From: CAYUVV01 sp964461325
GTDB taxonomy: Bacteria; Patescibacteriota; Minisyncoccia; Phycocordibacterales; JACOZG01
Length of the DNA: 20,807 nucleotides
NCBI GenBank assembly: GCA_964461325.1
Contig: CAYWTW010000006.1
Location: 1 to 20,807 of the forward strand
Reading direction: 5' to 3'
The notes beneath the pieces were generated by a model. It searched no databases. It was not told where the DNA came from and worked only from the letters and a program-made list of their open reading frames with translations. Shown piece by piece: positions 20,735 through 20,807 of this stretch (positions are counted from its first letter, which is position 1; each line of letters opens with the position of its first letter). The position numbers and the translations under genes were made by a program.

Positions 20735-20807
20735 TTTGATTTGCATTAAATATGGTGGTGTTTGTTTGAAAAAGTCAGAACTCACTTTGCGGAGAACCCC
20801 GACTAAG

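Noticed and set aside
1..20807. Reassigned UGA codon
   Set aside because: Several well-aligned genes end at TGA at the expected position (the dacA-like gene, pyrD, nudix), and no in-frame TGA interrupts a gene.

Overview
The window looks like chromosomal core sequence from a streamlined bacterium of the Candidate Phyla Radiation (Patescibacteria). Reasons: genes are packed with gaps of a few bases or short overlaps; proteins are short for their families; ScpAB, partial dcw cluster, TrpRS, GluRS, DnaB, RecR and ribosomal proteins are interleaved without classical operon order; and there are several small membrane or exported proteins of unknown function. UGA is used as a normal stop (dacA, the 37-aa ORF, pyrD, nudix), so the UGA-glycine code of Gracilibacteria/SR1 does not apply. 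L9 is present, which as I recall argues against Microgenomates, where L9 is usually missing. A Parcubacteria-type genome is my best guess, from gene content only. No tRNA, rRNA, CRISPR array, insertion sequence or prophage was seen, and no stretch over 300 bases lacks a gene.

Layout. 1-196 (-): start of an exported protein cut by the window edge. 344-6836 (+): trpS, scpA, scpB, D-Ala-D-Ala carboxypeptidase, mraY, ftsW, murG, nearly gapless, joining chromosome condensation to lipid I/II synthesis and septal wall growth. 6872-7168 (-): small XRE regulator with its own promoter and terminator, divergent from gltX. 7244-10582 (+): gltX, an EnvC-like M23 protein, an 80-aa membrane protein, a structured RNA with an intrinsic terminator, and a small lytic transglycosylase. 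10607-14146: Ada-like zinc-domain membrane protein (-), rpmA (+), rplI, ctpA and pyrD (-). 14240-16224 (+): dnaB and recR. 16217-20734 (-): rplU, an unreported-size 37-aa membrane ORF, rmuC, a degenerate P-type ATPase homologue, tag and a Nudix hydrolase.

Three things stand out. (1) Start sites: almost no gene has a Shine-Dalgarno sequence. Instead trpS, dnaB, the 37-aa ORF and the ATPase homologue have a -10 element exactly 6 nt before the start codon (three of them with the extended form TGCTARAAT), and scpB, gltX, rplI and others are 8-9 nt away. This is the signature of leaderless or near-leaderless transcripts, and it moves several starts. Only the exported protein and the XRE regulator have a strong SD. 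(2) Positions 10021-10136 hold a consensus promoter, a three-tier stem RNA and a terminator that shares a strand with the RNA's closing stem, just upstream of the lytic transglycosylase: the architecture of a transcription attenuator or riboswitch, of a class I do not recognise. (3) The 624-codon P-type ATPase homologue is uninterrupted yet has lost every catalytic motif, so it is likely a selected pseudo-enzyme.
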